This document shows, one piece after another, positions 1 to 8,358 of a DNA stretch of 64,000 nucleotides. The first letter of the stretch is position 1. Each line of letters begins with the position of its first letter. Source of the DNA: Nocardia concava NBRC 100430 (GTDB taxonomy: Bacteria; Actinomycetota; Actinomycetes; Mycobacteriales; Mycobacteriaceae); contig NZ_BAFX01000104.1 of the NCBI RefSeq assembly GCF_000308815.1, forward strand, positions 37,508-101,507, given 5' to 3'. A program made the translations under genes and the position numbers. Under the pieces are notes generated by a model. That model was not told the origin of the DNA. It worked only from the letters and a program-made list of their open reading frames with translations, and did not search any database.

Positions 1-1
1 C

Positions 2-847
2 GACGAGCAGGCCAACATCAAATGGGCTCGGGCACTGGAACAAGCGGGCGTGCACGTGGTCTACGGCCTGGTCGGGCTCAAGACCCACTGCAAGACCTGC
101 CTGGTGGTGCGCCGCGAGGGTGCCACCATCCGTCGCTACTGCCACATCGGCACCGGCAATTACAACCCGAAGACCGCTCGCCTGTACGAGGACGTCGGAT
201 TGCTCACCGCCGCACCGGAGATCGGCGCGGACCTGACCGACCTGTTCAACTCGCTGACCGGATACTCGCGAAAGGCCAACTACCGCAATCTGCTGGTGGC
301 CCCGATCGGCGTGCGCGCCGGGATCATCGAGCGCATCGAACGCGAGATCGAACTGGCCCGCCAGGGCGAGAAGGCGCGAATCCGGCTGAAGGCCAACGCC
401 ATCGTCGACGAACAGGTCATCGACGCGCTGTACCGGGCCTCCCAGGCGGGCGTGCCGGTGGAGATCGTGGTGCGCGGCATCTGCGGTCTGCGCCCCGGCG
501 TGCCCGGCATGAGCGAGAACATCGAGGTGCGCTCGATTCTGGGCCGCTACCTGGAACATTCGCGCGTGCTGCACTTCCAGGCCCAGGACGAGTACTGGAT
601 CGGCTCGGCCGACATGATGCACCGCAATCTGGACCGGCGCGTGGAAGTGCTGGCGCAGGTGAAGGATCCGAAGCTGACCGAACAGCTGGGCGCCATCTTC
701 GACTCCGCCATGAACGCCACCACCCGGTGCTGGGTGCTGCGTCCCGACGGCAGCTGGCAGGCCCAACCCGATCCGGATATCCCCGGCGAACAGATCCGCG
801 ATCACCAGGAGTACCTCATGCGACTGCGACGGCCGGATCGCCAGTGA
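2..847 (+). CDS. ppk1: Polyphosphate kinase PPK1, C-terminal part (5' end outside window)
   Basis: Reversible synthesis of polyphosphate from ATP. Only the last 281 residues are visible, and the reading frame is open to the window edge. They cover the two phospholipase-D-like catalytic subdomains. KTHCK carries the histidine (visible residue 29) expected to be phosphorylated, followed by IGTGNYNPKTARLYED, and later LEHSRV carries the second conserved histidine. These match the HxK and second-His motifs of the PPK1 family. The stop codon overlaps the GTG start of the Nudix gene (GTGA), so the two are translationally coupled, as in the M. tuberculosis ppk1-mutT1 pair. Family certain; length cannot be judged. 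Confidence 0.97.
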   Translation, partial: DEQANIKWARALEQAGVHVVYGLVGLKTHCKTCLVVRREGATIRRYCHIGTGNYNPKTARLYEDVGLLTAAPEIGADLTDLFNSLTGYSRKANYRNLLVAPIGVRAGIIERIEREIELARQGEKARIRLKANAIVDEQVIDALYRASQAGVPVEIVVRGICGLRPGVPGMSENIEVRSILGRYLEHSRVLHFQAQDEYWIGSADMMHRNLDRRVEVLAQVKDPKLTEQLGAIFDSAMNATTRCWVLRPDGSWQAQPDPDIPGEQIRDHQEYLMRLRRPDRQ

Positions 848-1809
848 GCCCTTCCAACAACGACACCGCCGCCGAATTCACCGATCCCCGGGTCAAAGCG
901 AACATCCTCGCGGCGGGGGCCGTGCTGTGGCGCCCCACCGGAACCGGTGACGAGGACATCGAGATCGCGCTCGTGCACCGCCCCAAATACGACGACTGGT
1001 CGCTGCCCAAGGGCAAGCTGGATCCCGGTGAGACGCCGGTGATCACGGCCGTGCGCGAGGTGGCCGAGGAAACGGGCCTGAATTCGCGTCTGGGGCGCTA
1101 TCTGGGCCACGTGACGTATCCGGTGACCGGTCACCGCAAGCTCAAGCGGGTGGACTACTGGGCGGCGCGGGTGCTCGACGGCGAGTTCGAGTCCAATACC
1201 GAAGTCGATGTGCTGGACTGGCGTCGCCTCGACGAGGTGATGGACGCCCTGTCGTATCCCATGGATCGCACCATCGTCCGCAATTTCCTTCGCCAACCGG
1301 CCGATACCTCGCATCTGATCGTGGTCCGGCACGCCAAGGCCGGTCGCAGCGACCGTTTCGCCGGTGACGACGATGCCCGCCCGCTCGAAAAGGCCGGTCG
1401 CGCACAGGCTCGCGCGCTGGCGCCGAACCTGCTCGCCTTCGGCGCGACCGAAATCCTCTCCGCCCCACCGCTCCGCTGTGTCCAAACCGTGACCCCGCTG
1501 GCGGAAAACCTCGGTGTGGACGTGGAACTCGAACCGCTGTTCTCCGAATCCGGTTATGCGGCAGCACCCGATGCCGCCCGGAAACGCGCCCGCGACCTGG
1601 TCTCCGAGGACGGCGTGCCGGTGATCTGCAGTCAGGGCAAGGTGATTCCGGATCTGCTGGAGGTATGGGCCGCCGAGGACGGAATCAGCCTGCCACCGGC
1701 CCGCAACCGCAAGGGCAGCATGTGGGTGCTGTCGTTCCATCAGGGCCGCATGGTCGCCGCCGACCATCTCGACCGCGCGCTGGTCCCCACCGATCTCCCA
1801 CCGAGCTGA
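844..1809 (+). CDS. mutT1: MutT1-like Nudix hydrolase fused to a histidine phosphatase domain
   Basis: Predicted sanitising hydrolase for oxidised or damaged nucleotides. It has 321 residues. The N-terminal Nudix domain has its box at about residues 57-79 (GKLDPGE...REVAEETG). The C-terminal half begins with LIVVRHAKAG (R162-H163), the RHG-type phosphohistidine motif of histidine phosphatases. This two-domain order is that of mycobacterial MutT1. I chose the GTG at 844 because it overlaps the ppk1 stop and gives a length close to the mycobacterial protein; no in-frame ATG lies nearby. No strong Shine-Dalgarno is visible, which fits coupling to ppk1. It converges on hupB, with a terminator between. 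Confidence 0.93.
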   Translation: MSPSNNDTAAEFTDPRVKANILAAGAVLWRPTGTGDEDIEIALVHRPKYDDWSLPKGKLDPGETPVITAVREVAEETGLNSRLGRYLGHVTYPVTGHRKLKRVDYWAARVLDGEFESNTEVDVLDWRRLDEVMDALSYPMDRTIVRNFLRQPADTSHLIVVRHAKAGRSDRFAGDDDARPLEKAGRAQARALAPNLLAFGATEILSAPPLRCVQTVTPLAENLGVDVELEPLFSESGYAAAPDAARKRARDLVSEDGVPVICSQGKVIPDLLEVWAAEDGISLPPARNRKGSMWVLSFHQGRMVAADHLDRALVPTDLPPS

Positions 1810-1948
1810 CCCGAGAACCCTTGGAACGCGGCCGTACCGGCCGCTGAGGGGCCGAATCCACCCGGCCCGTAAGGCGATTGCGATCCGGATCCGGTCCGTG
1901 CCCGACTATCGGCCGACCAACCTTCCCGGCTCAGTCCTCCAGACATGC

Positions 1949-1978
1949 GAAACGGCCCGGCGGAAGCCGGGCCGTTTC
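1949..1978. terminator. Bidirectional hairpin between mutT1 and hupB
   Basis: A perfect 13-bp inverted repeat (GAAACGGCCCGGC, loop GGAA, complement) sits between the convergent mutT1 and hupB stops. The arms end in A/T-rich pairs, so it can serve either strand. Confidence 0.85.
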
Positions 1979-2031
1979 ACGTTGTCGTCCTGCTCGAAAA
2001 CCCCCGTCAGAGACGGGTTATGGGCTTGCGA

Positions 2032-2667
2032 CTACCGGCGGGCGGTGCGCTTGGCCGCGGTCTTCTTGGCGGGAGCCTTCTTGGCCGTCTTCTTGGCCGT
2101 GGCCTTCGAAGCGGTGGCCTTGGTGGCCTTCTTGGCGGCCGTGGTCTTCTTGGCCGCGGTGGCCTTGGCCGGGGTCTTCTTGGCGACCGTCTTCTTCGCC
2201 GCCGTCTTCTTGGCGGTGGCCTTCTTGGCGGGAGCCTTCGACGCCGCCTTCTTGGCGGTGGTCTTGGCCGGAGCCTTGGTGGCGGCCTTCTTCGCCGTCT
2301 TCTTGGCGGTGGTCTTCTTCGCACCCGCCTTGCCCGAAACCGGGGCAGCCACACCGCGCTTCACGGCCGGGCCGCTCGAAGCGATCTTCTGCTTGCCGGC
2401 GATGATCGCCTTGAACTGAGCACCGGGACGGAAGGCCGGCACCGAAGTGGGCTTCACCTTGACGGTTTCGCCGGTGCGCGGGTTGCGAGCCACGCGGGCG
2501 GCGCGCTTACGCTGTTCGAAGACACCGAATCCCGTGATGGTGACGCTCTGACCTTTGTTCACAGCACGCACGATCGTATCGACCATCTGCTCGACTGCAG
2601 CAGTAGCGGTGCGCCTGTCAGTACCCAACTTCTCGGTCAGAACATCGATCAGTTCCGCCTTGTTCAT
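2032..2667 (-). CDS. hupB: HU-like nucleoid protein with Lys/Ala-rich tail (HupB)
   Basis: Histone-like DNA-binding protein of 211 residues. Residues 1-95 are the HU fold, starting MNKAELIDVLTEKL, with the DNA-contacting arm RNPRTG at 61-66. Residues from about 100 to the end are a histone-H1-like tail of repeated AKKT/AKKA units, typical of Mycobacteriales HupB and absent from E. coli HU. Strong Shine-Dalgarno GGAGG (complement at 2673-2677), six bases before ATG. The repetitive tail produces long open frames on the opposite strand that are not genes. Lies next to leuDC as in M. tuberculosis. Confidence 0.97.
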   Translation of the reverse strand: MNKAELIDVLTEKLGTDRRTATAAVEQMVDTIVRAVNKGQSVTITGFGVFEQRKRAARVARNPRTGETVKVKPTSVPAFRPGAQFKAIIAGKQKIASSGPAVKRGVAAPVSGKAGAKKTTAKKTAKKAATKAPAKTTAKKAASKAPAKKATAKKTAAKKTVAKKTPAKATAAKKTTAAKKATKATASKATAKKTAKKAPAKKTAAKRTARR

Positions 2668-2824
2668 TGAATCCTCCGCAGACTAATTGGCCCGTCGTCG
2701 GACCGACTAGGTACCACGGTAAACCCTTTGCGGGCAAGAGTCTATGTGCCACGCGGAAATACATGACGCATGGCACACGCTCAGCTACCTGGTTTGAGGG
2801 CGTTCAGCTAACGCCCATCAATGA

Positions 2825-3433
2825 TTACGTCTGCGAAATACGCGCCGGAATGGTAGCGGGTTTCCAAGTCGGCCTTGCGTTTTCGAACTGGGTGATCTCG
2901 GCCTCGTGCCGCAGAGTGAGGCCGATGTCGTCCAGGCCTTCCAGCAGCCGCCACCGGGTGTAGTCGTCAATATCGAACGGCAACACGACCGTTCCGGCCG
3001 ACACGGTTCGCGTCTCGAGGTCCACCGCCAATTCCAAACCCGGCTGTTCCTCGAGCAACTTCCAGAGCAATTCCACATCGCTCTGCGCCATCCGGGCCGT
3101 CAGAAGCCCGTCCTTACCGGCGTTCCCGCGGAAGATGTCGGCGAAGCGGGACGAGATCACCACCCGGAACCCGTAGTCCTTGAGGGCCCAAACAGCATGC
3201 TCACGTGAGGATCCGGTCCCGAAATCCGGACCGGCGACCAGCACACTACCCCGGTTGTAGGGCGCGGTGTTCAGAATGAAGTTCGGATCCGTCCGCCACG
3301 CCGCGAACAACCCATCCTCGAAACCCGTTCGGGTAACGCGCTTCAGATAGACGGCCGGAATGATCTGGTCGGTATCGACATTGGATCGGCGCAACGGAAC
3401 ACCGATCCCCTTGTGGACCTTGAAGGCTTCCAT
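2825..3433 (-). CDS. leuD: 3-isopropylmalate dehydratase small subunit
   Basis: Small (swivel) subunit of isopropylmalate isomerase, which converts 2- to 3-isopropylmalate in leucine synthesis together with LeuC. It has 202 residues, the usual length. DTDQIIPAVYLK near the N-terminus and GSSREHAVWAL in the middle are family signatures. It lies 57 bases downstream of leuC on the same strand. The start ATG follows AGGAG at a suitable distance. The 157 bases between this gene and hupB show no gene. Confidence 0.97.
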   Translation of the reverse strand: MEAFKVHKGIGVPLRRSNVDTDQIIPAVYLKRVTRTGFEDGLFAAWRTDPNFILNTAPYNRGSVLVAGPDFGTGSSREHAVWALKDYGFRVVISSRFADIFRGNAGKDGLLTARMAQSDVELLWKLLEEQPGLELAVDLETRTVSAGTVVLPFDIDDYTRWRLLEGLDDIGLTLRHEAEITQFENARPTWKPATIPARISQT

Positions 3434-3490
3434 CGTTGATTCTCCTGAGTCTGTGGGGGCGGCGGCATCTGGGCCGCCGCTAGCGTGCGA

Positions 3491-4915
3491 TCAGTTCAGA
3501 TCCGCAGGTGAGGACAGGGTTCCGCGCACCGCGGTGGCCGCCGCGACCAGCGGCGAGACCAGGTGCGTGCGACCGCCCTTGCCCTGTCGCCCTTCGAAGT
3601 TCCGGTTCGAGGTGGCGGCGCAGCGCTGACCGGGGGAAAGCTGATCGGGGTTCATGCCCAGGCACATCGAGCAGCCGGGCTGACGCCATTCCGCGCCCGC
3701 TTCCGTGAAAATCTCGCCCAGACCCTCGTTTTCCGCCTGCAGTCGCACCCGCATCGAACCCGGCACGATCAGCATGCGTACACCGTCCGCGACCTTGCGG
3801 CCCTTCAGAATGTCTGCGACCGCGCGCAAATCCTCGATCCGGCCATTGGTGCACGAACCCACGAAAACGGTGTCCACGGCGACATCCCGCAGCGGAGTGC
3901 CCGGCTTCAGGTCCATGTACTGCAGCGCCTTCTCGGCCGCCGCGCGCTCGTTCTCGTCGAAGATCTGCTCCGGATCCGGCACCGAGTCGCCCAGCGGCGC
4001 ACCCTGACCCGGGTTGGTGCCCCAGGTGACGAAGGGGGTCAGCGAGGCGGCGTCGATGTGCACCTCGGCGTCGAAAACCGCGCCCTCATCGGTCTTCAGG
4101 GCATCCCAGGCCGCCACGGCGGCATCCCAGTCCGCGCCCGCGGGGGCGTGCGGACGGCCCTTCAGGAATTCGTAGGTGACCTCGTCGGGCGCGACCATGC
4201 CCGCGCGGGCGCCGGCCTCGATCGACATGTTGCACATGGTCATCCGGGCCTCCATGGACATGGAGCGCACGGCCTCACCGCGGTACTCCAGCACATAGCC
4301 CTGGCCGCCGCCGGTGCCGATCTGCGCGATGACCGCCAGGATCACGTCCTTGGAGGTGACGCCCGCGGGCAGCTGCCCGTCGATATTGATGGCCATGGTC
4401 TTGAACGGGCGCAACGACAAAGTCTGCGTTGCCAGCACGTGTTCCACTTCGGAGGTGCCGATGCCCATGGCCAGCGCGCCGAACGCGCCGTGGGTGGAGG
4501 TGTGCGAATCACCGCACACCACCGTGGTTCCCGGCTGGGTCAGGCCCAGCTGCGGGCCGACCACGTGCACGATGCCCTGATCGAGATCGCCCATGCTGTG
4601 CAGGCGCACACCGAATTCCTCGCAGTTGCGGCGCAGGGTTTCGACCTGCGTGCGGGAAACCGGATCGGCGATCGGCTTGTCGATGTCGATCGTCGGGACG
4701 TTGTGGTCCTCGGTGGCGATGGTGAGATCCGTGCGGCGCACCGGACGGCCGGCGGCGCGCAGACCGTCGAACGCCTGCGGGCTGGTGACCTCGTGCACCA
4801 GGTGCAGGTCGATGTAGATGAGATCGGGCTGGCGGTTCTCGCCCTCGCCTTCGCCGCGGACGACGACATGCTGGTCCCAGACCTTCTCCGCCAGAGTGCG
4901 TGGCCGGTCGGCCAT
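3491..4915 (-). CDS. leuC: 3-isopropylmalate dehydratase large subunit
   Basis: Aconitase-family [4Fe-4S] subunit of isopropylmalate isomerase, 474 residues. The three cluster cysteines are visible: C355 in VGSCTNGR, and C415 and C418 in PGCSMC, with the 60/3 spacing of the family. CGDSHTSTHGAFG is the other signature. The ATG follows GAGAGGTGAGC. Transcribed divergently from the IclR regulator and with leuD downstream, so probably a leuCD operon repressed by that regulator when leucine is ample, by analogy with LtbR of Corynebacterium glutamicum. Confidence 0.97.
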   Translation of the reverse strand: MADRPRTLAEKVWDQHVVVRGEGEGENRQPDLIYIDLHLVHEVTSPQAFDGLRAAGRPVRRTDLTIATEDHNVPTIDIDKPIADPVSRTQVETLRRNCEEFGVRLHSMGDLDQGIVHVVGPQLGLTQPGTTVVCGDSHTSTHGAFGALAMGIGTSEVEHVLATQTLSLRPFKTMAINIDGQLPAGVTSKDVILAVIAQIGTGGGQGYVLEYRGEAVRSMSMEARMTMCNMSIEAGARAGMVAPDEVTYEFLKGRPHAPAGADWDAAVAAWDALKTDEGAVFDAEVHIDAASLTPFVTWGTNPGQGAPLGDSVPDPEQIFDENERAAAEKALQYMDLKPGTPLRDVAVDTVFVGSCTNGRIEDLRAVADILKGRKVADGVRMLIVPGSMRVRLQAENEGLGEIFTEAGAEWRQPGCSMCLGMNPDQLSPGQRCAATSNRNFEGRQGKGGRTHLVSPLVAAATAVRGTLSSPADLN

Positions 4916-5031
4916 AACTGCTCACCTCTCGATTGACATAGCCGCGCCCGGGCTGGTGACGCGGTGGCTTGCGTCCGAGTTGGGAGGGGCTGGTTTGCAA
5001 TTCCCAACATGCGAGACGCTAATATCGTTCT
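4916..5031. promoter_or_regulatory. Divergent promoter region of leuCD and the IclR regulator
   Basis: 116 bases separate the two divergent starts and must hold both promoters. The A/T-rich stretch near 5018-5031 is the likeliest core promoter. GAGAC occurs at 5013-5017 and again at 5034-5038, 21 bp apart (two helical turns); the second copy overlaps the regulator start codon as TGAGACAG. The same octamer occurs upstream of the MFS gene and in the ilvB promoter region. Confidence 0.5.
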
Positions 5032-5733
5032 ATGAGACAGCATAGCGGTATCGGAGTTCTGGACAAAGCCATGGCCGTCCTGCACGCCGTAGCCGAGCAA
5101 CCCTGCGGCCTCAACGAGCTGTGCGCCCGCACCGGCCTGCCCCGCGCCACCGCGCACCGCCTGGCCGTGGGCCTGGAGACCCATCGCATGCTGGCTCGCG
5201 ACAGCCAGGGTCTGTGGCGTCCCGGACCGGCCCTGTCGGAACTCGCGACAACCGCCAGCGATCCCCTGCTGGACGCCGCCGCCACCATTCTTCCGCGCCT
5301 GCGCGAGATCACCGGCGAGAGCGTGCAGCTCTACCGCCGCGACGGGAACGCCCGCGTCTGCGTGGCCGCCATGGAACCGGCCGCCGGGCTGCGCGACACC
5401 GTGCCGATCGGGGCGCGCCTGCCACTGACCGCGGGCTCGGCCGCGAAAGTGCTGCTGGCCTGGGCCGATCCGGAGCTGCAGCGCACCGTCCTACCCGAGG
5501 CCGTGTTCGGCGAGCGGGCGCTGGCCGAGGTGCGGCGGCGCGGCTGGGCGCAGAGCGCGGCCGAGCGGGCGGCCGGTGTGGCCAGCGTTTCCGCGCCGGT
5601 GCGCGATGCGGCGGGCGGGGTGGTCGCGGCCGTCTCGGTATCCGGACCCATCGACCGCATGGGCCGCCGGCCGGGCGCGCGGTGGGCCGCCGATCTGGTG
5701 GCCGCCGCCGACGCCCTCCACAAGCGCCTCTGA
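5032..5733 (+). CDS. ltbR: IclR-family regulator, probable repressor of leucine genes
   Basis: 233 residues. The N-terminal winged helix-turn-helix (about 8-65: VLDKAMAVLHAV..., LCARTGLPRATAHRLAVGL) is followed by an effector-binding IclR domain (ITGESVQLYRRDG..., LTAGSAAKVLLAW). The place, divergent from leuCD, is that of M. tuberculosis Rv2989 and C. glutamicum LtbR, which represses leuB/leuCD and tryptophan genes. The assignment rests on gene order; the effector is unknown here. ATG at 5032 is the first plausible start. No strong Shine-Dalgarno is visible, so the mRNA may be leaderless, which is common in this order. Confidence 0.85.
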   Translation: MRQHSGIGVLDKAMAVLHAVAEQPCGLNELCARTGLPRATAHRLAVGLETHRMLARDSQGLWRPGPALSELATTASDPLLDAAATILPRLREITGESVQLYRRDGNARVCVAAMEPAAGLRDTVPIGARLPLTAGSAAKVLLAWADPELQRTVLPEAVFGERALAEVRRRGWAQSAAERAAGVASVSAPVRDAAGGVVAAVSVSGPIDRMGRRPGARWAADLVAAADALHKRL

Positions 5734-5826
5734 GCGGATTTCAGGCCCGGGGGTAACCCTCGGGGTAGCCCCAGCCGTCACGACAGCCTCAGCGGCCGCC
5801 GAGCGCGACCGCGGCGAAACCGACAG

Positions 5827-5852
5827 CCCCCACCCGACGGATCGGGCGGGGG
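5827..5852 (+). terminator. Hairpin downstream of the IclR regulator
   Basis: Inverted repeat CCCCCaCCCGA / TCGGGcGGGGG with a four-base loop and one mismatch, followed by TTGTGT. It lies in the 186-base gap before the PPOX gene. Confidence 0.65.
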
Positions 5853-5919
5853 TTGTGTCGTATCAGGCATCGAAAGCCCACTGTGACCGCGCTCATACGC
5901 CGTAAATTACAGTCGGCCC

Positions 5920-6420
5920 ATGGGAGTCAATCAACGCGCGCAGATCGTGATGTCCGATGAGGAGATCACCGAATTCATCGAACGCAGCCGCATCGCCACC
6001 ATGGCCACGCTGGGCGCTTCCGGCGCTCCGCACCTGGTGGCCATGTGGTACGCCGTCATCGACGGCGAGATCTGGTTCGAGACCAAGGCCAAGGCCCAGA
6101 AGACGGTGAATCTGCGCCGCGATTCGCGCATCACCGTGATGCTCGAGGCGGGCGACACCTACGACCAGTTGCGCGGCATTTCCATCGAGGGCCGCGGCGA
6201 GGTGGTCGAGGATCCCGAGGCGCTGTTCAAGGTGGGAATCAGCGTGTGGGAGCGATACACCGGGCCCTACAGCGAAGAGGCGAAGCCGTTCGTGGAGGCC
6301 ATGCTGAACAAGCGGGTGGCCGTGCGCGTGGTGCCCGAACGCATCCGCAGCTGGGATCACCGCAAACTCGGATTGCCGGCCATGCCCAAGGGCGGCACGA
6401 CCGCCCAGCCGTTGGACTAG
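5920..6420 (+). CDS. PPOX-fold F420/flavin-binding protein (Rv2991-like)
   Basis: 166 residues with the split beta-barrel of the pyridoxamine-5'-phosphate oxidase superfamily. Visible signs are EEITEFIERSRIATMATLG, PHLVAMWYAVIDGEIWFETKAKAQKTVNLRRD and later REIR-like basic patches. Actinobacterial members of this type often bind coenzyme F420 rather than FMN; which one this binds cannot be seen. Same position as M. tuberculosis Rv2991. ATG 5920 is used; an in-frame ATG at 5950 would remove ten residues. Confidence 0.75.
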   Translation: MGVNQRAQIVMSDEEITEFIERSRIATMATLGASGAPHLVAMWYAVIDGEIWFETKAKAQKTVNLRRDSRITVMLEAGDTYDQLRGISIEGRGEVVEDPEALFKVGISVWERYTGPYSEEAKPFVEAMLNKRVAVRVVPERIRSWDHRKLGLPAMPKGGTTAQPLD

Positions 6421-6476
6421 CAGCTGTTGGACCGGTTTCACCCTTTGAACCGCGAAAGCTGAAACCGCGAAAAAGC

Positions 6477-6509
6477 GAAGGCCCCCAGCTCGGTGAGCTG
6501 GGGGCCTTC
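6477..6509 (-). terminator. Terminator of the tRNA pair (possibly bidirectional)
   Basis: A 14-bp perfect inverted repeat (GAAGGCCCCCAGCT, 5-base loop). Read on the minus strand it is followed by CGCTTTTTCG, a U-tract just past tRNA-Glu. On the plus strand it could also end the PPOX transcript. Confidence 0.85.
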
Positions 6510-6514
6510 GTTTG

Positions 6515-6587
6515 TAGTCCCGACGGGATTTGAACCCGCGCTACCGCCTTGAGAGGGCGGCGTCCTAGGCCGCTAGACGACGGGACC
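6515..6587 (-). tRNA. tRNA-Glu (anticodon CTC)
   Basis: 73 bases that fold as a cloverleaf. The acceptor arm GGTCCCG pairs with CGGGACT. The anticodon stem CCGCC/GGCGG closes the loop CTCTCAA, giving anticodon CTC. The T-arm GCGGG-TTCAAAT-CCCGT is complete. CCA is not encoded. Lies 69 bases downstream of tRNA-Gln. Confidence 0.96.
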
Positions 6588-6656
6588 AGGATGAGATTTC
6601 GACGGACTTTGCGGTCCGCCGAAGCTTCTCGAATTCGAGAGCCGGAGCTCTCGCAG

Positions 6657-6728
6657 CTGGGGTACCAGGACTCGAACCTAGAATGGCTGAACCAGAATCA
6701 GCTGTGTTGCCAATTACACCATACCCCA
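6657..6728 (-). tRNA. tRNA-Gln (anticodon CTG)
   Basis: 72 bases with acceptor TGGGGTA/TACCCCA, anticodon stem GCTGA/TCAGC around loop TTCTGGT (anticodon CTG) and T-loop GTTCGAGTC. CCA is not encoded. Together with tRNA-Glu this sits beside the glutamyl-tRNA synthetase gene. In bacteria that charge tRNA-Gln through Glu and GatCAB, both tRNAs are substrates of that enzyme; gatB is also in this window. Confidence 0.96.
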
Positions 6729-6815
6729 TTGACCTGGGCTTTCAGGATCTCCCCGGGGGAAGTTCCTGACCGCTTTCCGGCCGAGAAGAAGATTAGCAGC
6801 ATCACCCTGTAGATA

Positions 6816-6846
6816 CACAAACCGGCTGGTCAGAGGCCGGTTTGTG
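6816..6846 (-). terminator. Terminator of gltX
   Basis: An 11-bp perfect inverted repeat CACAAACCGGC / GCCGGTTTGTG, with a nine-base loop, just past the gltX stop. Confidence 0.85.
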
Positions 6847-6862
6847 CATCATTTCAGAGGAC

Positions 6863-8329
6863 TCAGGAGAGCTCCGCGAGGGCGGCGCGGAGCCGATCCA
6901 TGGTCACCTCGCGGCCCAGCAGTTCCAGCGACTGGTAGAGCGGCGGGCTGATGTGCGATCCGGACACCGCGACGCGCACGGGCGCGAAGGCCTTGTTCGG
7001 CTTGAGGCCCAGGCCGTCGATGAGCGCGGCCTTGAGCGCCTCTTCCAGCGGAGCCGCAGTCCAATCGGAAACGCCGTCGAGCGCTTTCACCGTCGCTTCC
7101 AGTACCGGAGCGGCGTCGGCCTTCAGATTCTTCGCTTTCGCGGCCTCGTCGATCGAGAACTCTTCCGGCTTGATGAACAGGAACTTCAGCAGATCCCAGG
7201 CATCGCCGAGCACCTTGATCCGGGTCTGCACGAGATCGGCCGCGACTTCGAACAGCTTCTCGTCGATCTCGGCGCCGATATGTCCGTGTCCGGTGAGGTA
7301 CTCGCGCAGCCGGTGAGCAAAATCACCGGGGCTCAGCAACCGAATATGTTCGGCGTTCAGAGCGTCGGCCTTCTTCTGATCGAATCGAGCCGGATTCGAA
7401 TTCACTTTCGAGATATCGAAGGCTTCGACCATCTCCGCCATGGAGAAGACATCATGATCATCGGCGATGCTCCAGCCGAGCAACGCCAGATAATTCAGCA
7501 AACCCTCCGGAATGAAGCCGCGGTCGCGGTGATGGAAGAGATTCGACTCCGGATCACGCTTGGAAAGCTTCTTGTTGCCCTGACCCATCACGAAGGGCAG
7601 GTGCCCGAACTCCGGGGTGAACTCCGCGACGCCGATTCGTTTCAGCGACTCGTAGAGCGCCAGCTGCCGCGGAGTGGAGGACAGCAAATCCTCGCCGCGC
7701 AAAACGTGGGTGATCTTCATCATCGCGTCGTCGACCGGGTTGACCAGCGTATAGAGCGGGTCGCCATTACCGCGGGTGAGCGCGAAATCGGGGACCACGC
7801 CCGCGCGGAAGGTGGTCTCGCCGCGCACCAGGTCGTGCCAGGTGAGGTCGTGGTCGGGCATGCGCAGGCGGATCACCGCGCCGCGGCCCTCGGCCTTGTA
7901 GGCGGCGATCTGCTCGGCGGTCAGGTCGCGGTCGAAGTTGTCGTAGCCCAGCTTGGGATCGCGGCCGGCGGCCTTGTGGCGGGCCTCGACTTCCTCAGGG
8001 GTGGAGAAGGATTCGTAGGCCTCCCCCGCCGCCAGCAGGCGCTGCACCACATCGAGATGAAGGTCACGCCGCTGCGACTGCCGGTACGGCGCGTAGGGGC
8101 CGCCGACCTCCGGGCCCTCGTCCCAGGTGAGGCCCAGCCAGCGCAGGGCGTCGAGGATGGCGGCGTAGGACTCCTCGGAATCGCGTGCGGCGTCGGTGTC
8201 TTCGATGCGGAAGACGAAGGTGCCGCCGTGGTGGCGCGCGAAGGCCCAGTTGAACAGGGCGGTGCGGACCAGGCCCACATGCGGGGTGCCGGTGGGTGAC
8301 GGGCAGAAACGAACCCGGACGTCGGTCAT
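6863..8329 (-). CDS. gltX: Glutamyl-tRNA synthetase (probably non-discriminating)
   Basis: Class I synthetase that charges tRNA-Glu. It has 488 residues from the ATG at 8329. The HIGH-type motif is PSPTGTPHVGL (HVGL at 17-20) and the KMSKS-type motif is KKLSKRDP. The true N-terminus MTDVRVRFCPSPTG is clear, so the longer open frame upstream is rejected. Because gatB is present nearby, the enzyme probably also mischarges tRNA-Gln for the GatCAB pathway (family inference). It lies 29 bases downstream of the FAH-family gene, probably one transcript. Confidence 0.97.
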   Translation of the reverse strand: MTDVRVRFCPSPTGTPHVGLVRTALFNWAFARHHGGTFVFRIEDTDAARDSEESYAAILDALRWLGLTWDEGPEVGGPYAPYRQSQRRDLHLDVVQRLLAAGEAYESFSTPEEVEARHKAAGRDPKLGYDNFDRDLTAEQIAAYKAEGRGAVIRLRMPDHDLTWHDLVRGETTFRAGVVPDFALTRGNGDPLYTLVNPVDDAMMKITHVLRGEDLLSSTPRQLALYESLKRIGVAEFTPEFGHLPFVMGQGNKKLSKRDPESNLFHHRDRGFIPEGLLNYLALLGWSIADDHDVFSMAEMVEAFDISKVNSNPARFDQKKADALNAEHIRLLSPGDFAHRLREYLTGHGHIGAEIDEKLFEVAADLVQTRIKVLGDAWDLLKFLFIKPEEFSIDEAAKAKNLKADAAPVLEATVKALDGVSDWTAAPLEEALKAALIDGLGLKPNKAFAPVRVAVSGSHISPPLYQSLELLGREVTMDRLRAALAELS

Positions 8330-8358
8330 GGCTCTCTCTCGTTTCAGGGTTACCGTGT

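Noticed and set aside
22..1809. A single 595-residue frame running through ppk1 into the Nudix gene
   Set aside because: Its first 270 residues are an Arg/Pro/Gly-rich shadow of ppk1; the real protein starts at GTG 844.
1878..2670. Several long plus-strand frames opposite hupB, with Trp/Ser/Pro- or Leu/Gly-rich repeats
   Set aside because: They are antisense images of the Lys/Ala repeats of HupB.
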